DNA from: Cytidiella melzeri
Lineage: Eukaryota; Basidiomycota; Agaricomycetes; Polyporales; Irpicaceae
DNA length: 64,000 nucleotides
Reading direction: 5' to 3'
NCBI GenBank assembly: GCA_022592445.1
Contig: JABYQR010000157.1
Location: forward strand, 36,640-100,639
The position numbers were made by a program, and so were the translations under genes. Each line of letters begins with the position of its first letter. Positions within the stretch are counted from its first letter, which is position 1. The notes below the pieces were generated by a model that made no database searches, was not told where the DNA came from, and was given only the letters and a program-made list of their open reading frames with translations. This document shows, piece by piece, positions 21,164 through 33,107 of this stretch.

Positions 21164-23546
21164 TTACAATTCCTGAAGAATGAAGAAGAATTGTTCCAGT
21201 GTCCTCCAGCACATTGATGCCTTTTCAGATGTGACCTTTTTGTCCCCCAAAGTGTGGGAATTTGATGGCAGAATACAGACAGTAACAGTGTCAATAACAA
21301 AACAATGAATCCAGCTGATAGCATCACACTGACTTTGTTATCAGCCCTTTATAACTTGGCATCAGATAACTTTTGCAATCAATATGCAGCTTTTGATTTT
21401 TACAGACTGAATATGGGTACAAATCTGTACATATAATACACCATTGGATAGCCCTATCATTTGGCAACATCCTGATACAAACATCCTGTCAATTGAAGTG
21501 AAATTAAGCAAGTTATGGCCAGTCTACTGAAAAAATTCATCCAGACTCAGATTCAAACTCCACTCCCACTGGCAAATGATGTCCAATTCTGGTCAGGTTG
21601 ATGTGCAGCAATATACAGACATTGCTTGCTCTCTGGCCAAGGAATACAATAAGAAGACATGCCACACATAGTGTTGGCTCTGAGCAAGAATTACCAGTAC
21701 TTTGGAAGCTAAGTACAAATTCTCAACCCCTACATTCTTGAACAATGTGAACCTGTGGCTGCATCAGCAGTGAGTGCTGCATCTAATTGTTCCACAAGTT
21801 TCACAACTGTTAATTGCTCTCTAAGCAGGTGTTACAATCAGAACACAGCCTGCAGCAGTTCCAATGGGGGTGAGGCAGTTCAGACATCAACAGCACATGG
21901 TTGCATCAGCAGCAAGCACTGCGTCAAATTGTTGCACAAAGTTCCACAACCATGAGTTGCTCTCTGAGGAGGAATTAAAATCAGAACATAGCCTGTGGCA
22001 GTTCCAATGCGGCTGAAGCAGTTCAGACATCAACAGGATGTGGTTGCATCAGCATAAAGCACTGCCTTTGATTCTTCCATACAGTTTCACAACCATCAGT
22101 TGCTCTATAAGCAGGAGCTACAATCAGAACACAGCCTGTGGCAGTTCCCATGGGGGTGAGGCAGTTCAGACACCAACAGCACATGGTTGCATCAGCAGCA
22201 AGCACTGCGTCAAATTGTTGCACCAAGTTCCACAACCATGAGTTGCTCTCTGAGGAGGAATTAAAATCAGAACATAGCCTGTGGCAGTTCCAATGCGGCT
22301 GAAGCAGTTCAGACATCAACAGGATGTGGTTGCATCAGCATAAAGCACTGCCTTTGATTCTTCCATACAGTTTCACAACCATCAGTTGCTCTATAAGCAG
22401 GAGCTACAATCAGAACACAGCCTGTGGCAGTTCCCATGGGGGTGAGGCAGTTCAGACACCAACAGCACATGGTTGCATCAGCAGCAAGCACTGCGTCAAA
22501 TTGTTGCACCAAGTTCCACAACCATGAGTTGCTCTCTGAGGAGGAATTAAAATCAGAACATAGCCTGTGGCAGTTCCAATGCGGCTGAAGCAGTTCAGAC
22601 ATCAACAGGATGTGGTTGCATCAGCATAAAGCACTGCCTTTGATTCTTCCATACAGTTTCACAACCACCAGTGGCTCCATAAGCAGGAGTTACAATCAGA
22701 ACACAGCCTGTTGCAGCTCCAATGGGGGTGAGGCAGTGCAGACATCAACAGGACACATGTAACATGTTCTAGCAATTGATTTAATGAGACACCCTCATGC
22801 CCTTCATTCTTGAAGCGAGTAATTTTCTAGAATCAGCAGTGAACACTGCACATGATTAATGACAAGATAGATGAAGCCCCTGGCTACCATTGGCTACTAG
22901 CTTCATCAATGTATGGCCCCTTTTCCCACAACCAAACCTATCAATTCTGGTACAGTCACTTTATCCCAGATTAACTTGCCTATCAAACGTGTCACCAATT
23001 GCAAATGCCTGTAATGCAGTCAATATTCATGATTGGATGGCTTGGCAAGGTCCTTGCCAGGAACAGAGCTGTTTACTGAGGTTCTTTTTGGTAACAAAGT
23101 CACAGTTGCAATTTACTATTTCATCCTATATGATTTGTTGAATTTGCTTTCAATAACATAATCACTTGTAACCTGCTCCTGCAGTCTACCAAATTGTATC
23201 TAGATTATTTAACATAGTTCAACACCATTAAGAAGAAGACACATGTCAAACAATCTTTGTCTCCATGCTCTACTCCACAAGCTTGTCTTAATTCTGTACT
23301 CACACCCATCGTTGCACTTCAAACAATACAGCACAGTCCCTCTGCTTTCATGAATGATTGTGTGCTCCAGTGAATACAAACCACCGGCTCACTATACATT
23401 ACTCACTGAAGAAGCTATCTCCAACAAAATCACTTGTTCAGGCTGCTACCACCACCAAGTTTATTTACACATCTGGCTCCAAGAGTAATATTTTATTCAA
23501 TGTTCAGGAATCGTCCTTGCTGTTCGCCAGCCTTGCTAACACTAGT
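21164..23546 (-). mobile_element. Rep-X copy 3, longest copy
   Basis: Runs on the minus strand from the ACTAGTGTTAGC-type head (23546) to TTACAATTCCTGAAG (21164). Terminal motifs TACAATTCCTGAAG at both ends are inverted, as in a DNA transposon. No transposase is encoded; the 98-residue frames inside it are tandem-repeat artefacts. Its head and copy 2 form inverted arms of about 530 bp. Confidence 0.65.
21740..22755. repeat. 143-bp tandem array with 286-bp higher-order repeat
   Basis: About seven monomers, each including (minus strand) GTTGATGTCTGAACTGCC and CTGATGCAACCA. Two neighbouring 286-bp dimers are identical over at least 22023-22605. Monomers within a dimer are clearly diverged, so the dimer was the recent unit of duplication. 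Confidence 0.8.
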
Positions 23547-23549
23547 GGA

Positions 23550-24272
23550 AAACAACAAGGAGGTGGTGGTTGGCGTGAAGCACAAGACTTTCACCAGCTA
23601 TCAGACTTTATGCAAGTATCCAGCCCAGTAAAGACCAAGTTTTTATTTGTACTACCAGTGATGTAGTACAGAAAGACTTGCTTATCTCGCTAAAGACCAA
23701 GAGGTTAAGATGAGGGGCTAGGAGTGTACATGCAGCAGTACATATAGACTTCAGGGACATTCACACAGACCATGATTATGGCAGGCTTTGCAAGAAAGCC
23801 ATGTGAAGTAAGAACAAAAGAACTAGCTAAAGGAGAACAATAGCTATTGTCTGGACTCTGACAAGACCTCTACCTGTGAGAATCTATCCAAAAGGAGCCA
23901 GTTTTTGTATTCAGGTCTCACAGTTGTGAGAACACTCTAACCTTCAAGAGAACAATAGGAGTCCGTGTGAGTGGTAACTATAACATCTAAGCCCTGGCTA
24001 TGATATGAGACATGTCGTTGTACCCATGTGGTCTTACAGAGCTAAGCCACATGCCAGTGTGATGTAGCAGCAAATAACGTGACCATGTATAGCATCTAAG
24101 CCATGTGATATGGGCGCTTAATAGACGTGCAAGGGGTTTGCAAAGGAATTGAAAAGGGGTTGCAAAGTTATAAACTAGAGGTAAAATGCAAAAAAGGGCT
24201 AGTAGGGCCATCCACAACATAACTTAGAGGTAAATTGCAAAAAAATAAGGACTAGGCAGGCCATCCACAACA
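23550..24272 (-). repeat. degenerate solo LTR-B plus duplicated tail
   Basis: Follows LTR-B from its GAGGTGGTGG block to TCCACAACA (24219) with many substitutions. The last ~50 bp are repeated at 24220-24272. Many differences from the intact LTR are CG to TG or CA. Confidence 0.7.
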
Positions 24273-24289
24273 CCCACAATACTTAATTG

Positions 24290-24745
24290 TCAATTTGTTA
24301 AGTGATTCTGTCACTTAAAACAGCTTAAAATGCTCAAAATGCTTCATTGTTCAATAATTTTGACCCCTCACCTTTTGAGTAGTCTTGTTACTGATAACCA
24401 TTTTTTGTCCAGATTCTGACCAGAATACTTACTTCATTCAGTAGATTTTTGATTAATGACAGCTTTTCTTACCTAGGTGCCCAAAGTACTGATTTTTCTA
24501 TAAGTGAACCTGGACTCTTACCTTTTCAAGTAATTTTGTTAGCAAAAATCAGTTTTGTTGGGAACTTGGGTGATATGCATACTTTATGAGTAATTTTATT
24601 ATTGATCACAGCTTTGGCTCATAACTTGCCCATATTTATTACTTACTTTGAGAATTTAAAATGAATTCTCAATGTTGTATCAGCCATTATTGCTTATAAT
24701 ATTTTGTGGACCTAACTTGCTTGCCAGAAATGCTCACTCGTAAAA
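24290..24745. repeat. degenerate 60-bp satellite-like stretch
   Basis: Repeating AAGTAATTTTGTTACTG-like phrases, the same theme as the clearer array at 60520-61640. Copies are too diverged to count safely. No gene. Confidence 0.45.
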
Positions 24746-25560
24746 GTCACAATTCCTGAGGAATAAAGTAGTCTCGTTCCCAGACGTCAGGGGAGACAGG
24801 GAGACAGGGAGACAGGGAGACAAAGGCAGAGGCAGTCGCTGGCGCTCCTGCCATAAATGGAGATTTTTCGGCGAGGCCAAGTATATCGAATGATGGCGCG
24901 GATTGTTACTTAGAGTTCAGACCTCACTCAAAGTAACATTCCGCGCCATCATTGTCCAAAATCAGCCTACGTACAAAACTACTATATTTGGCAGGAGCTC
25001 CAGCGACTGCCTAAGGGAGCTCCGCGACCGTCTCTGCCTTTGTCTCCCTGTCTCCCTGACGTCTGGAACCGAGACTAGGAATAAAGTAGGATTGTTCAGT
25101 GCAGGCAATTGCTCTGATGTCTCTGTAGATGTAACACAACTGCTCCCCATGGGAATTTGATGGGAGCTACACTCAGTAACAGGCTCTGTATCAGTCAAAT
25201 GAATTGAGATGATGGGGCTACATTAGATTTGTTGTTAGCCCTCTTAAACTTTGTGATCCCTCATATTCTCCAATCAAGAATACAGTTTTTGATTTTTATA
25301 GCTGGAAAATGGGTAAATATGGCACAAACTATTCACCATTAGATAGCCCTTTGTCTTCTCAATGGGCTGGTAACAAGATCTTTCAACTTGGAGCAGAATT
25401 GAGGAAGTTGTGGCCAGATTACTGGAGAAAGTTGCTCAAACTCAGATTTACTCTCAGCCAATCCCTTTTGTTTCAGACTTGTAGAGCATATATCAGTAAA
25501 TTGTTGCTTCCATTAATCACATTCATTGATGTGTGTAATGATCACACAAAGCCTACTTGA
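24746..25560 (-). mobile_element. diverged Rep-X tail, split by a MITE
   Basis: Starts with CACAATTCCTGAG and continues after the MITE with sequence resembling the Rep-X 3' region (GATTTTTATAG, CCATTAGATAGCCC). Old copy. Confidence 0.5.
24769..25077. mobile_element. 309-bp foldback MITE, Mutator-like
   Basis: Begins TAGTCTCG and ends CGAGACTA. The inverted repeats extend about 60 bp (CCAGACGTCAGG...AAAGGCAGAG), and the inner part is also self-complementary (GATGGCGCGGA with its complement near 24940). Almost the whole element can fold into one hairpin. It is flanked by the perfect 9-bp repeat GGAATAAAG (24760-24768, 25078-25086). A 9-bp duplication with long inverted repeats suggests a non-autonomous Mutator-type element. 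The left arm has two extra GGGAGACA units. Confidence 0.75.
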
Positions 25561-25579
25561 AAACAGTCAGGGCCAAAAA

Positions 25580-25660
25580 AAAAGTGCCTGGTAGGGTTTG
25601 AACCAGTGACCTTACTCATCTGCAGGTGAGGTAGTAAGCCTGGTAACCCACAACACTGAT
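25580..25660 (-). other. tRNA-like sequence with Pol III terminator
   Basis: Minus strand: an A-box-like TGGGTTACCAGG, a B box GGTTCAAACCC (25594-25604), an acceptor-like CAGGCAC and then nine T residues. Acceptor and T stems pair poorly, so it is a tRNA relic or the head of a SINE and not a working tRNA gene. Confidence 0.35.
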
Positions 25661-25789
25661 AATTCTTGCTCAATGAACAAGCATTGTTTGTGGATTGCTA
25701 TGGTACAGGATTGGTAAAGTAGTGTACATGTCTACAATAGATTTGGGTGCCAATTCAGGATGTGACACCATCCCAGCAATTACAAGAGT

Positions 25790-26115
25790 AGAGTTCTTAT
25801 CCAAGTCTGAATGACTTCTTTCAGTGAAATGGCCATAACTTCCCTATACTTACTCTACTTACAAGACTCCTGGATTAGGCTATTGGCATAAGATGGAGCT
25901 ATCAAACAGTCTACAGTATGCATATAGTTGTGTCTATGTGCAGTCTCTGAAAGTTCAAAAGTGCATTTGGATTGCAAAAGTGACATGATACACTAGCAAA
26001 GTAAGTGGCCATCAGCTGCATTCATTGCTTGCATATTCAACTTGTTAGTGTTTGTACTTTCCATCAAATTTGCATGCTTTACATCTGAAAAAGCACCGGA
26101 ACAATCAAGGAATTG
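25790..26115 (+). mobile_element. diverged Rep-X tail fragment
   Basis: Recognisable by AATGGCCATAACTTCC, GCATATAGTTGTG and the AACATCTGAAAAAGCA-like end; strongly diverged. Confidence 0.45.
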
Positions 26116-27202
26116 GACCTGCTGAAATCCTCATCATATATATGGCCCATTCTGCTCTACTCTACAACACAAAACAATTCCAGAGCTGACCCCACAGATA
26201 GTCCATTGTAGATATAGCTCAAGACAAGCCAGCCCTGACAAAGCACACACTCAATCAATACAGATGTAGCCGTGAGAGTTTGGGTACTACTTAGAATTCA
26301 ATTGGCAATATGATCCAGTAATCAAATGTACCAGAAACCCATAAGTAGTCTAGAGTCATTCTCAATAGCCAAACTAACAGCTTCATCATCATACCATTGA
26401 ATAGAAATCTGCCGCTGTGTTTAAATGTGGGCTAAAGAATGGCTGCACTTGTCTGGAGAGTTTCGAGCAGTATGTGATAGTGGGCTGTAACACTTCAGCT
26501 GTATTTAATCCAACAGGTTTATCAGCTAGAATATGGCCATGTAAAGATCAAAACCCAGCAACATGGATAAAATTGATTAGAGTGACTACAGAATTGCTGC
26601 AATACATTGCCCTTTACAAGCATGGGTTTGAAAGTGTTATGAAGGGTTGTTTATGGCTGACCCTTACCTTTACCCTTACCCTTGTATACCCTTACCCCTC
26701 ACCCTGGAGGGTTACCCTTACCCCTGCTCATCACTAGTCATAGAAGATAGAAATCATGTTAGATCCTAGGGACAGGAAGGGAACAGGTTGTCAACAATAT
26801 GGAGTCCAACCCAAGCATACAGCTATGCCCTGAGTGCTAGAATGCACAACTTATGTCACATCTCTTCTTCAAACCTTTTGTGACTTTGTTGTATATATTG
26901 GTCTTAACATTCTTGATTGATTATTCTCCCCACTTGTACCTGATATAGGCAGGCTTACAGCTCTTTTAACCCACTTGCACTCTTATACCGTTTCCACTCA
27001 CTTACTTGCATACATGACTGGCTCTTGCAAGGTCTGGTGTGTTGAATCCTGGTCCATTTGTGTTCAGGGTAGAAGTTGTTGGTGTCTCATGGGTCTCTAC
27101 AATCATGAGAAGACTGTTTGTGTTGTTTCCTTGATTCTCAGTGATTCAAGGTCTGATTAAGTGGTGACTTTCTTGCCATCATTATTCTGGATTAGATTAT
27201 CA
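26116..27202. other. non-coding stretch
   Basis: No gene supported. A run of TTACCC-like hexamers at 26660-26725 is not the fungal telomere repeat. Confidence 0.4.
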
Positions 27203-27260
27203 ACTAGCGTTAGCAAGGCCGGCAAGTGGCAAGTACAATTCCTGAAGATTGAATGATGTA

Positions 27261-29976
27261 CAGTCAACGCTCATTTAACGCATACCCCTCAGTGGGCACG
27301 AAAAAGTATGGGTTATGAGGATTATGGGCTACACGGATGTTACCACAGTAAGTGCCCATAGTCCGTAAAAAGATTCAATGAGGCCAGTACTGCATAGACT
27401 CAGATGACGGACACAACAAAGTAGCAACAATATTAATGATCATTATAATTGTGTATTAACAGAGTGAATGAGAACTATCTGGCAGGATCTTTAGGGAAAA
27501 ATAAGATGTGATCAGAGTGAGGGCTGTCGAGCGAGACCTGTCCAAGCGAAGCTGACGGCGGAAACTAACTAATAGAGCCTCCATTTTGCAAGCAACCAGC
27601 TTGTCAGCGTTGCGGATGTAGCTGTCAATGAGGGCAACAGCTTGAAGGACCTCATTGTGAGTGGGATTGGGTTGAGAAAGAAAAGGCGCATTGTTATCTA
27701 CATCACCATCGCCTCCATTAGTGATTGCACATTCCTGAGCCTTTCAAGACTCAACGACGGCTGCACAGATCTCCTCCTCTGTGCTCCCCATAATTCCCTC
27801 AAACCTCTCCTCCTCTGGATTGAAGATTCTCAATGCTCATCCTGTTGTCCTTTTGGAGGACACCTCTGGCAGTGAGGTCGTCGAGTGCATTGGAAACGGT
27901 ATTCTCAGCTGCCGCAATTGGGTTTAGGAGAGATGTGATGGGAACAGAAGAAGCTGCACGGGGACCATCCACACCGGTCAGTGGCAATATCCCAGCTCTG
28001 CGCTAGCAGTGACAGATTGTCGCTGTGTCCACTTCTTGCCATGCGGCGTTGGCAAGCCTCATAGCCTCTAGCTGATTGATGTCGTAGATTTTGGAGGGGG
28101 TAATGTCCATGTTGTAGCAATGAATGGCGTGCTGAATGTGTTCCGCGAGATAGTGTGCTTTGAAGCATTGGATGATGCCTTGGTCCATTGGCTGGACGTG
28201 CGCGGTGAGATTTGGTTCGAAGGGTACGACACGGATATTCTGTAAGTTGTCTGGGGCAGCATGACCCAAAAAATTATCTTGAAGAAGCATTATCCTACGG
28301 TTCCACTTCCCAAGGTCCTTATCCCACTCCAAAATCCACTCTTGATACAGCTCCGTGGTCATCCAGGCCGTGGCAATGTGGCAATACAGAAAACCGAGCT
28401 GTGGCCCTGTTTTCTTCTTGAATACCCTTGGACGGTAGGCCTTTCCGATGATGAGCGGGGCAACTTCTCTGAGCCGTCAGCATTCGATGTGAATGCATAG
28501 GTGAGCCAAACCTTCCTCGCTTTTACGCCCAAGTACTTCTTATCAGAAATACTGCAATCGGGGGGGAGACTTTTTGTAGGAGTCGTTTTTAGCAGGCAAA
28601 ATGGAAGAGTAAAGCAAGGTGCGTACACGTAATAAAGACCGGTCTTGTCCATGTTGAAAATATCACGCAACTCATAGCCATATTGTGCAATCAAGCCTTA
28701 GATCCGGTTTTGCTCCCTCTCTGCGTCCTCTTTGCTGGCAGACCCTGCTTCACTGTGGCGCTTGTATTGCTTCAGCCCGAGATACTGCTTGTACTTCCCT
28801 AGCCAGCCGTCACTGAGGTTCAATTGCTTGTCTTCTGGGATACCAGCCAAGTCAGCAAACCAAGTCAGCAAACCTGGTCTACTTCTGCTGCAGCACCTCG
28901 CCGGTCAGAAGCACCTGATGCGCCAATGCCTGTGCAACCCATATGTCCAGCATCTCCGTGACTGCTGGGTGCTGTGTTTTTCAAACTTGCTTTGCTGAAC
29001 AAGACCGCGTGGCAGACAACTCTTCCCATTCCTTCTGCCACTTCTCCTCGTTTCTCAGCCAGTCAGACACGAGTGGTTGTTTGATTAGTAAGTTCGGATA
29101 GATTGGATCAAATTGTGCTGCTGTTCTCGTCTGATTCCTTCCCTGCTTATGATGCCAATCTAGAATCTCAATTTGCTGCTCGAGGGTGGCATTTTCCTTC
29201 CTCGTGAAGACAAGCTTCTTTGTTTCTTGTGGCTTTTTCGGGGCAATGTGCTCAGGTCCTTACGGTGGGCATTTCAGCAGCAAAAATATAAAGTGTACAA
29301 AATTACAGGCTTACGTTTGCGCTTGTTGCCAACAGCCTTGGGGATGTCTCCTGCAAGCTCTTGTAGCTTCCACACAGCCTCTTGCTGTGATGTGTCCAGG
29401 GACTCCAACCCATGTTCGTAGTCTGATGCATTCTCCAGGATCTCTATTGCTTGTTGCTCATCAATCAGGTTGGCTTCTTTGTCAAGCCACTCTTCATCCT
29501 CTGATGGCACTGACTTCTTGGCTTTCAGCAGCTCCTGGATTTTATCTCGTTGGGCTTTGACACAGGTCTGCAAAAGTTTTAATCCTTTCTTCAGGATATC
29601 CACCAGCTCAGACATCTTGAGACAGAAAGTGGGGGAGAGCAAGGCCAAGTTATTATTTTCAGCAAAAAATCTTGTTGCCAATGCTACACGGCGCACCTGC
29701 CTGCCTCATATGTAGAGCAGAGCGCAGAGATTGGGTGAACATCCTGCTTGTATCGGGATTTCTTAGCGCAAATGCATGGATAACTCATATGTCATATTGG
29801 GAATATTTAGGTAGAAATGATGGGTTTGAAACCCCAAAAAAGTATGGGCTATGGATTATTGGAGAGGTATGGGTTTTGTGTTGACTTTGGCAGGGAACCA
29901 ACTCGGTGGATCAAGAAATGTATGGCTTTTCAGAGTTATGGGTTATGGGAGCTATGGATTAAGAGAGCGTCCACTG
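27261..29976 (-). mobile_element. pogo-type Tc1/mariner transposon
   Basis: 2,716 bp. Terminal inverted repeats CAGTCAACGCTCATTTAA (left) and CAGTGGACGCTCTCTTAA (read from the right end), flanked by TA (27259-27260, 29977-29978). The joined flanks restore uninterrupted Rep-X sequence. Encodes a decayed pogo transposase. Confidence 0.85.
28003..29615 (-). pseudogene. pogo-family transposase (CENP-B-like HTH + DDE)
   Basis: Starts MSELVDILKK (29615) with a coiled-coil N-terminus. A 56-nt GT-AG intron at 29259-29314 joins in frame to a CENP-B/Tc5-type HTH region (LEQQIEILDWHHKQGRN; NLSDGWLGKYKQYLGLK). The DDE domain follows: first Asp in DIFNMDKTGLYY, second in MLLQDNFLGH, third in VQPMDQGII. 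The spacing of the last two is DD30D, as in pogo. Lesions: indels near 28980, a TAA near 28697, and a frameshift near 28460. It is not functional. The third-domain ORF (28003-28362) is still open. Confidence 0.8.
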
Positions 29977-31707
29977 TATTACCTTTTGAGCCAGATTTGT
30001 AAGTAAACATGATGCTGGTAGCAGCCTGAGCATATAATTTTGTTAGGAATGGCTTCTTCAATGAGTAATGTATAGCAAGTCAGTAGTTTGTTCTCACTGG
30101 AGCACACAATCATTCATGAAAGAAGAGGGACTGTGCTGTATTGTTTGAAGTGCAACAATGGGTGTGGGCCCAGAATTAAATCAAGGTTGTGGAGTAGAGC
30201 ATGGAAATAAAGATTGTTTGACATGCATCTTCTTCTTAATGGTGTTGAATTATATTGAATAATCTAAATAAAATTTGGTAAACTGCAGGAGCAGAGTTAC
30301 AAGTGATTATGCTATTGATAGCAAATTGGAAAAAATCATATAGCGTGAAATAGTCAGTTGCACCGGTGACTTTGTCACTAAAAGGAACCTCAGTAAACAA
30401 CTCTGCTCCTGGTAAGGATCTTGCCAAGCCATCTGATCATGAATATTGACTGTATTAAGGGCATTTGCTATTAGTAACACCTTTGATAGGCAATTTGGTC
30501 TGGGATAAAGTGACTGTACTACAATTGATAAGTTTGGTTGCAGGAAAAGGAGCCATACATTGATGAAGGTAGTCACCAGTGGCAGCAAGAGGCTTCATCT
30601 ATCTTCTCATTTATCTTGTGCAGTGTTTACTGCTGATTCTAGAAAATTACTTTCTTCAAGAATGAAGGGCTTGAGGGTGTCTTATTGGATCAATCGCTAG
30701 AGCATGTTACATGTGTCCTGTTGATGTCTGCACTGCCTCACCCCCAATGAAGCTGCCACAAGCTGGGTTCGGATAGTAACTCCTGCTTATAGAGCAACTA
30801 GTGGTTGTGAAACTGTGTGGAAGAATCCAACGCAGTGCTCTATGCTGATGCAACCACGTCCTGTTGATGTCTGAACTGCCTCAGCCCCATCAGGACTCCC
30901 ACAGGCTATGTTCTGATTGTAACCGTGGTTGTGAAACTGTGTGGAAGAATCAAAGGCAGTGCTCTATGCTGATGCAACCACGTCCTGTTGATGTCTGAAC
31001 TGCCTCACCCCCATTGAAACTGCCACAGGCTATGTTCTGATTGTAACCCCTCCTTAGAGAGCAAATAACAGTTGCCAAACTTTGTGGAACAATCAGATGC
31101 TGTACTCACTCCTGATGCAGCCACAAATTTACGTTGTCCAACAATGTGGGGGTTGAGAATTGTAGCTAGCTTCCAAAGTACTGGTAATTCTTGCTTGGAG
31201 CCAATACTATTGGTCTTATAATTCTATTCCTTGTTCAGAGAGCAAGCAATGTGTGTTATGTGCTGCACGATTATATGACCGGAATTTGACATCATTTGCC
31301 AGCAGGAGTGGAGTTTGAATTTGAGTCTGGATGACTTTTTTCAGTAGACTGGCCATAACTTGCTCAATTGCACCTCAATTGACAGGATGTTTGTACCAGG
31401 ATGTTGCTACAAGATAGGTCTGTCCAATGGCATATTATATGCACAGATTTGCTCCCATATGCAGTCTGTGAGAATCAAAAACTGCAGTTTGATTGCAAAA
31501 GTGATCTGATACAAAGTAAATAAGGGCTGATAACAAGGCCAGTGTGATGCCATCAGCTGTAATCATTGTTTTGTTATTGAGGCTGTTACTGTCTGTATTC
31601 TGCTATCCAATTCCCACACTTTGGGGGGCAAAAAGGTCACATCTGAAAAGGCATCAATGTGCTGGAGCACACTGGAACAATTCTTCTTCATTCTTCAGGA
31701 ATTGTAA

Positions 31708-32351
31708 TCAGAGTGCACTCTGAACACCCCATCAACACAATGCTGAGTCTGGCTGATTTCTCAACACAAAAATAAGTAATCCACTGTATCATCTATAAGA
31801 ACTCACCAAATACTTGGATGCCAAGCTACCTCAAGCAGTATATTTCTTACCGCTTACTGACTATGGTTTCTGTAAGCAAACCTCTTTGTAGTGTCTACAC
31901 AGTTTTTATGCACGCTACCTTGTTTAAGGTCATATCAATTTGTACTAGGTAATGGTAGATAGCCATGGTAGAGTGGGGATCAGAGCCTAGAGAGAACAGA
32001 CAGCAGCCAGCAGGAGATGTGTTCAATAGAGTGCTATACAAATTTTACATGATAAGCAGTACAGGAAGAGCAATGATCACAGCCTGGTTCTCATTGTCCC
32101 TCCTCTGGAGAAGGGACAACAAAGGGGCCTGATTCTGCTTGATTCTTGTTGATCACGCAAATAATCAGGGAGTATGACTCTAGATCACCCCTACAGAAAA
32201 CAACAATCAGACTCAGGGATCAACCATAACCATCCACTCTGAATGCCCCTAATGTTAGATATGAAGAAATGATCTTGCCCGCTCCAACCAACTCTTCTTT
32301 CTTTCCCAGACACTAACCATATTAGTTAGTAAGCATACCATTAATTATGGA
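31708..32351. other. spacer downstream of secreted-protein gene 2
   Basis: No gene or known repeat seen. Confidence 0.4.
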
Positions 32352-32936
32352 TCAAACATACTTTACCACTCCTTTGGGAAAAAAACCATTCAGAACATCT
32401 GGGTAGGTGATTGGTTGAAGACCACAGCATCGGTTCACTTTGAAATTCCACCATCTGTACACATGACCCCCCTCTGTCAATTTCTGTAGTCTCTTAACAT
32501 CTCCAGTGAGCAGAAAGTGTGACTTGATGGATTGGTACACATCCCACATGTGTGGTGCAAGTGGATTAGTTGATTTCAGGCTGTCACGTGGTATTCCACC
32601 TTCTGCCTGCTCCCTGACTTCATGCCACAAAGCATCATAGCCTGGACCACGCTCTCCAAAAGCCTTTCTTAAAGTATCGGTTGATTTTTTGACTTGTTCC
32701 AGGTTTAACGTCGTTTTGAACTTGTAGTTAGTAAGACCGGTAAGATTGGCTATGTCGTGTTCCGGGTCTGAGTCTGTGCTCCGACTTGCCAACTTGTTGT
32801 CAGGGTAAGCTGCCAAGTGGGTTGCTGGACTGCTGTATGGGACAGCAGACACAGTTACTGTATAGACTGCACCAGTAACCATGGCAGTGAGGAAAACAAT
32901 AGAGGTAAAGAGCCGCATGTCAATAAAAGATGTCAA
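32352..32936 (-). CDS. small secreted protein, RWWNF family, copy 2
   Basis: A 194-residue paralogue of the protein at 2140-2670. Signal segment about residues 7-30. Conserved blocks: GERGPGYDALW (94-104), MWDV (130-133), GGHVYRWWNF (156-165) and ITYPDVL near the C-terminus. It is 18 residues longer, mainly in the linker, where the dibasic site of copy 1 is replaced by LASRST. It has two adjacent cysteines (170-171) absent from copy 1. Upstream sequence to about 33145 is similar to that of copy 1, so the duplication included the promoter. Family and function are not recognised. Confidence 0.72.
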   Translation of the reverse strand: MTSFIDMRLFTSIVFLTAMVTGAVYTVTVSAVPYSSPATHLAAYPDNKLASRSTDSDPEHDIANLTGLTNYKFKTTLNLEQVKKSTDTLRKAFGERGPGYDALWHEVREQAEGGIPRDSLKSTNPLAPHMWDVYQSIKSHFLLTGDVKRLQKLTEGGHVYRWWNFKVNRCCGLQPITYPDVLNGFFPKGVVKYV

Positions 32937-33107
32937 AGGGTGATGAAGTGGTTTGAAAAGACAACAGTGAAGCTGCTAGTTGTTGGTCTTCAGTACAGTG
33001 ACCCAAGACACAGCTGGTTATGTACTTACCGACCAGCGCTGACACAATAAGAGGAGACGGAATGATGTTATTGGGGGTGTGCTGAGGTATGAGATGGTGG
33101 CAAGGGG

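Larger units (their letters stand above)
27203..31707 (+). mobile_element. Rep-X copy 4, interrupted by a pogo transposon
   Basis: The head ACTAGCGTTAGC...TACAATTCCTGAAG is at 27203 and the tail TTCTTCAGGAATTGTAA ends at 31707. The pogo insertion occupies 27261-29976; removal leaves about 1.8 kb. About three 143-bp units lie at 30715-31135. Confidence 0.7.

Noticed and set aside
22023..22605. Two identical 98-residue minus-strand proteins
   Set aside because: They are the same frame read twice through identical 286-bp tandem dimers; no domain and no start signal.
21740..22755. CRISPR-like array
   Set aside because: Whole 143-bp units repeat; there are no short repeats with unique spacers, and the genome is eukaryotic.
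26655..26730. Interstitial telomere repeat (TTACCC-like hexamers)
   Set aside because: The repeat is TTACCC/GGGTAA, which is not a rotation of the fungal TTAGGG repeat.
26417..26737. 106-residue gene
   Set aside because: No start context or recognised domain, and the C-terminus is translated from the TTACCC-like repeat.
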